This document shows positions 56,160 to 58,781 of a stretch of 58,781 nt of DNA, piece after piece (the stretch's first letter is position 1; every line of letters begins with the position of its first letter). The stretch is from NCBI GenBank assembly GCA_021801525.1, contig JAJYXW010000149.1, positions 1 to 58,781 on the forward strand, read 5' to 3'. A program made the translations under genes and the position numbers. The notes below the pieces were generated by a model. The model was given only the letters and a program-made list of their open reading frames with translations, did not search any database and was not told the origin of the DNA. This stretch comes from Actinomycetes bacterium. Its GTDB lineage: Bacteria > Actinomycetota > Acidimicrobiia > Acidimicrobiales > JAJYXR01.

Positions 56160-58466
56160 ATGAGCTACCCCGCGCGCTTCGAGGGAAGGATCGGGCGCGA
56201 CTGGCGCGACTCGGAGCCATGGTGGCCCCCGGTCGCCACCCCGCCGCAAGGTGCGCCCAACGTGGTGATGATCGTTCTCGACGACGTCGGCTACGCGCAG
56301 CTCGGCTGCTACGGGTCGCAGATGTCGACACCGAACATGGACGCGCTCGCCGCGGGCGGGGTGCGCCTTGCGAACTTCCGGACCACCTCGCTCTGCTCGC
56401 CCACTCGAGCTTGCCTGCTCACCGGCCGCAACCACCACCGCAGCGGCATGGGGCGCGTGGCGGACCTGGCTACCGGTTTCCCGGGCTACTGGGGCGTGCC
56501 GCCCCGTGAGAACGGATACCTCTCCGAGATACTGCGGGCAGCGGGCTACGCGACGTACGCGGTCGGCAAGTGGCACCTCACCCCCGAGGACCAGACCCAC
56601 ATGGCCGCATCGCGAGCAACGTGGCCGCTAGCACGGGGGTTCGACCGCTGGTACGGGTTCCACGGTGGGGAGACCCATCAGTTCGTCCCCGCCCTCTACC
56701 ACGACAACCACTCAGTCCGCCCGCCGAAGAGCATCGAGGACGGCTACCACCTCACGGCAGACCTCGTGGACAAAGCCATAGAGCACCTGGGCGACCTCCG
56801 AGCCGTCGACGCGGACCGGCAGTTCTTCCTCTACTTCTGCACCGGCGCATGCCACTCGCCCCATCAGGCGCCACGTGAGTGGATCGACGCCTACGCGGGC
56901 CGCTTCGACTCCGGCTGGGACGCGGCCCGCGAGGAGATCTTCGCACGCCAGCTCGAGCTGGGCGTAGTGCCCCCCGGCACGGAGCTCTCCAGGCGCCCGC
57001 CGTGGGTCCCGGCATGGGAGGAGCTGGGCGCGGCCGAGCGTATGGTGGCCGCGCGCTTCATGGAGTGCTTCGCCGGGTTCCTGTCCCACACCGACGAGCA
57101 GATAGGAAGGCTGCTCGCCTTCGTCGATGCCCTGGGCGAGCTCGACCGTACACTCGTGGTCCTCGTGTCCGACAACGGAGCCAGCTCCGAGGGAGGCCGG
57201 GAGGGCTCGATAAACGACATCCGGCTCTCGAACTTGGATCCGGCGAGCACAGCCGAGATGCTCGAGCGCCTGGACGAGATCGGGGGACCCTCCTCGCACA
57301 ACAACTACCCCTGGGGATGGACGATGGCGGGCAACACGCCTTTCAAGCGCTGGAAGCGCGAGGTCCACCAGGGGGGAGTGGCGGACCCGTGCATAGTTTC
57401 TTGGCCCGGCCGCATCGGCGCTTCGGCCGGCGCGATACGCCACCAGTTCACCCACGCAATCGACGTGCTGCCGACGGTGCTGGAGCTCGCCGGCATCGAG
57501 GCGCCCGAGCTCATCGAGTCCGTCCCCCAGAGCCGTATCGACGGCACCAGCTTCGCCTACCTACTCGGCCCCGACGGCGCCGCGGCCGCAGAGCGCCACG
57601 ACACCCAGTACTTCGAGATGTTCGGATCTCGCGCCATCTACCACCGGGGATGGAAGGCGGTCACCTACCACCCGGTCGGCCCCATCTACGACGACGGGCT
57701 CGACCCGAATGCACCCTTCGACGCCGACGTCTGGGAGCTCTACGACCTGAGGCGCGACCTCTCCGAGGTGCACGACATGGCCGCCGCAGAACCCGAGCGC
57801 GTGGAGCGGCTCGTAGACCTCTGGTGGCAGGAGGCAGAGCGCAACGACGTGCTCCCCCTCGACAACCGGGTGCTCTGGACTCTCGCCCACCCGAAGCCCG
57901 ACTGGCGCCGCCCCAGGGACAGCTTCCGGTACTTTCAAGGTGGCGCCCAGGTGCCCGAGCCGGTCGCAGTGAACGTGCGCAATCGCTCGCACCGCATGAC
58001 CGTGGAGGTGGAGCTCCCCGAAGGCGAGGTCGGCAACGGCGTGCTGCTGGCCCTCGGCTCGGTGCTCGGCGGGTGGTCGCTTCACCTGCTCGCCGGGCGC
58101 CTCCGCTACGTCCACAACCTCTACGGCAAGCACCTCGACGTCGTCGAGAGCCCCGGCGTCCTCCTGCCAGGACGGCACCTGCTCGGGTTCAGCTTCGACA
58201 AGGACGACGGCCTGGGCGGCAAGGCGGAGTTGAGCGTCGACGGCGCGCCCGTCGCGTCGGGAGTGATCGAGCGCTTCACCCCCACGGGCTTCAACGGCGT
58301 CGGGGTGGGCCTCACTTGCGGCTACGAGTGGGGTCCTGCGGTGGGTACCGGCTACGAGGCGCCGTTCTCGTTCAACGGCCGGATACTTCGCGCCGAGGTG
58401 GAGACCACCGGGCCCGTGGTGCGCGACCCCATAGCCGAGCTCGCTGCGATCCTCTCCGAGCAGTGA
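56160..58466 (+). CDS. Arylsulfatase-type sulfatase
   Basis: A 768-residue type I sulfatase. The formylglycine motif is CSPTRACLLTG with Cys at residue 79 (C-x-P-x-R), so a formylglycine-generating enzyme must be encoded elsewhere. Metal ligands are in VMIVLDDVGYAQ and VLVSDNGASSEGG; the conserved GKWHL segment is in YAVGKWHLTPEDQ. No signal peptide is apparent. The C-terminal ~200 residues form an extra beta domain. ATG at 56160 follows TACGGT by 9 nt. It could remove sulfate from steroid sulfates or other esters; substrate not determinable. Confidence 0.93.
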   Translation: MSYPARFEGRIGRDWRDSEPWWPPVATPPQGAPNVVMIVLDDVGYAQLGCYGSQMSTPNMDALAAGGVRLANFRTTSLCSPTRACLLTGRNHHRSGMGRVADLATGFPGYWGVPPRENGYLSEILRAAGYATYAVGKWHLTPEDQTHMAASRATWPLARGFDRWYGFHGGETHQFVPALYHDNHSVRPPKSIEDGYHLTADLVDKAIEHLGDLRAVDADRQFFLYFCTGACHSPHQAPREWIDAYAGRFDSGWDAAREEIFARQLELGVVPPGTELSRRPPWVPAWEELGAAERMVAARFMECFAGFLSHTDEQIGRLLAFVDALGELDRTLVVLVSDNGASSEGGREGSINDIRLSNLDPASTAEMLERLDEIGGPSSHNNYPWGWTMAGNTPFKRWKREVHQGGVADPCIVSWPGRIGASAGAIRHQFTHAIDVLPTVLELAGIEAPELIESVPQSRIDGTSFAYLLGPDGAAAAERHDTQYFEMFGSRAIYHRGWKAVTYHPVGPIYDDGLDPNAPFDADVWELYDLRRDLSEVHDMAAAEPERVERLVDLWWQEAERNDVLPLDNRVLWTLAHPKPDWRRPRDSFRYFQGGAQVPEPVAVNVRNRSHRMTVEVELPEGEVGNGVLLALGSVLGGWSLHLLAGRLRYVHNLYGKHLDVVESPGVLLPGRHLLGFSFDKDDGLGGKAELSVDGAPVASGVIERFTPTGFNGVGVGLTCGYEWGPAVGTGYEAPFSFNGRILRAEVETTGPVVRDPIAELAAILSEQ

Positions 58467-58594
58467 GATTCGCCCGCCTGGGCGCACGGCGCAGGGTTCT
58501 CCCGTGTCGAGGTGTCGGCCAGCACTTGGTGCTTCTCGGACCCGTGAGCAGGCAGGGAGGGGCGGGCCCGACCTCGAGACACCCCAGGGCTACT

Positions 58595-58608
58595 GTCCTC
58601 AACAGGAC
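58595..58608. promoter_or_regulatory. Inverted repeat GTCCT-CAAC-AGGAC before micro-ORFs
   Basis: Perfect 5-bp arms with a 4-base loop, 18 nt upstream of the micro-ORF start and just ahead of its GGAGGA. It could be an operator or a small RNA stem near the ribosome-binding site. Confidence 0.35.
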
Positions 58609-58625
58609 CAACCCGGAGGACTGCG

Positions 58626-58712
58626 ATGCTCGATCTCACCGAACGAAGCGGTGATAAGGGTCTGTCTCTGAACAAGTCGCGCGGTCCGAAGACCTACGCG
58701 GCTGTCGCATGA
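58626..58712 (+). CDS. 28-residue micro-ORF with strong ribosome-binding site
   Basis: GGAGGA lies 6 nt before the ATG. The peptide starts MLDLTERSGDKG and ends SRGPKTYAAVA; no family is recognised. It follows the sulfatase by 159 nt, with a hairpin-like repeat upstream. Its stop overlaps the start of a second micro-ORF (ATGA). Could be a leader peptide controlling a gene beyond the window, a small modified-peptide precursor, or the start of a frameshifted gene. Confidence 0.45.
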   Translation: MLDLTERSGDKGLSLNKSRGPKTYAAVA

Positions 58713-58753
58713 GGAGCCGACCCGGCCCCTACATCTGTCTTGTGTCGTCGTAA
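58709..58753 (+). CDS. 14-residue micro-ORF overlapping the first
   Basis: Translates to MRSRPGPYICLVSS and stops at TAA (58751-58753). The ATG overlaps the previous stop by four bases. A single Cys and strict overlap resemble leader-peptide arrangements, but no downstream gene is visible before the window ends at 58781. Confidence 0.3.
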   Translation: MRSRPGPYICLVSS

Positions 58754-58781
58754 CCGAGGCTTCGGGCGATGGTTCAACGGC

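Overview
The window is high-GC bacterial DNA. Its gene content points to an actinobacterium, most likely an acidimicrobiia-like lineage. The clues are near-mycobacterial sterol-catabolism genes, DUF2993, DUF2510 and SIMPL proteins, GTG/TTG starts, many apparently leaderless promoters, and a GluRS/tRNA-Gln arrangement typical of organisms that use the amidotransferase route. The lineage is an inference. Comparisons with Mycobacterium tuberculosis proteins are from memory; no alignment was run.

Layout. 1-4.8 kb: tRNA-Glu(CTC), an O-methyltransferase, a DUF2993 protein, tRNA-Gln(CTG), a DUF218 protein, gltX and a 3Fe-4S ferredoxin. 4.9-8.4 kb: an operon of a double-DUF35 protein and two thiolase-like lipid-transfer proteins (the Rv3521-ltp4-ltp3 order). 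8.4-12 kb: an ABC exporter pair and a zinc alcohol dehydrogenase, with two MITE-like elements between genes. 12-18 kb: a KstR-like TetR, a second TetR, a cyclase-family protein, a D-aminoacylase-type amidohydrolase and an aldehyde dehydrogenase. 18-36 kb: the core sterol block: Ltp2-like aldolase plus DUF35, two acyl-CoA dehydrogenase pairs, an amidohydrolase, FadA6-like thiolase, another DUF35/Ltp pair, and echA20-ipdA-ipdB-ipdC for rings C/D. 36-40 kb: two SDRs, an EAL protein and an alpha/beta-barrel-like protein. 40-43 kb: three-gene proton-translocating transhydrogenase. 43-58.8 kb: envelope and miscellaneous genes (PIN-TRAM membrane protein, GH18 protein, MBL-fold enzyme, methyltransferase, SGNH lipase, RND/MMPL transporter, L,D-transpeptidase, sulfatase) and a pair of overlapping micro-ORFs at the edge.

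The catabolic genes fit one programme. Acyl-CoA dehydrogenases, retro-aldolase-type Ltp/DUF35 pairs and thiolase would shorten a sterol side chain or open the C/D rings. IpdAB, EchA20 and IpdC finish ring C/D, and the transhydrogenase and ferredoxin would supply redox balance.

Three layers are not explained by ordinary gene annotation. (1) A palindrome CTGAC-N5-GTCAG lies 8-36 nt upstream of at least four starts of catabolic genes (a fifth is degenerate) and often overlaps leaderless promoters (TANNNT, 6-8 nt, then ATG/GTG). It looks like the operator of an unassigned regulon. (2) Short tandem repeats occur throughout. In coding DNA every period is a multiple of three (9-63 bp); between genes periods such as 11, 13, 17 and 37 bp appear. 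(3) Two roughly 165-bp elements with terminal inverted repeats share a core and have stray ends elsewhere in the window.
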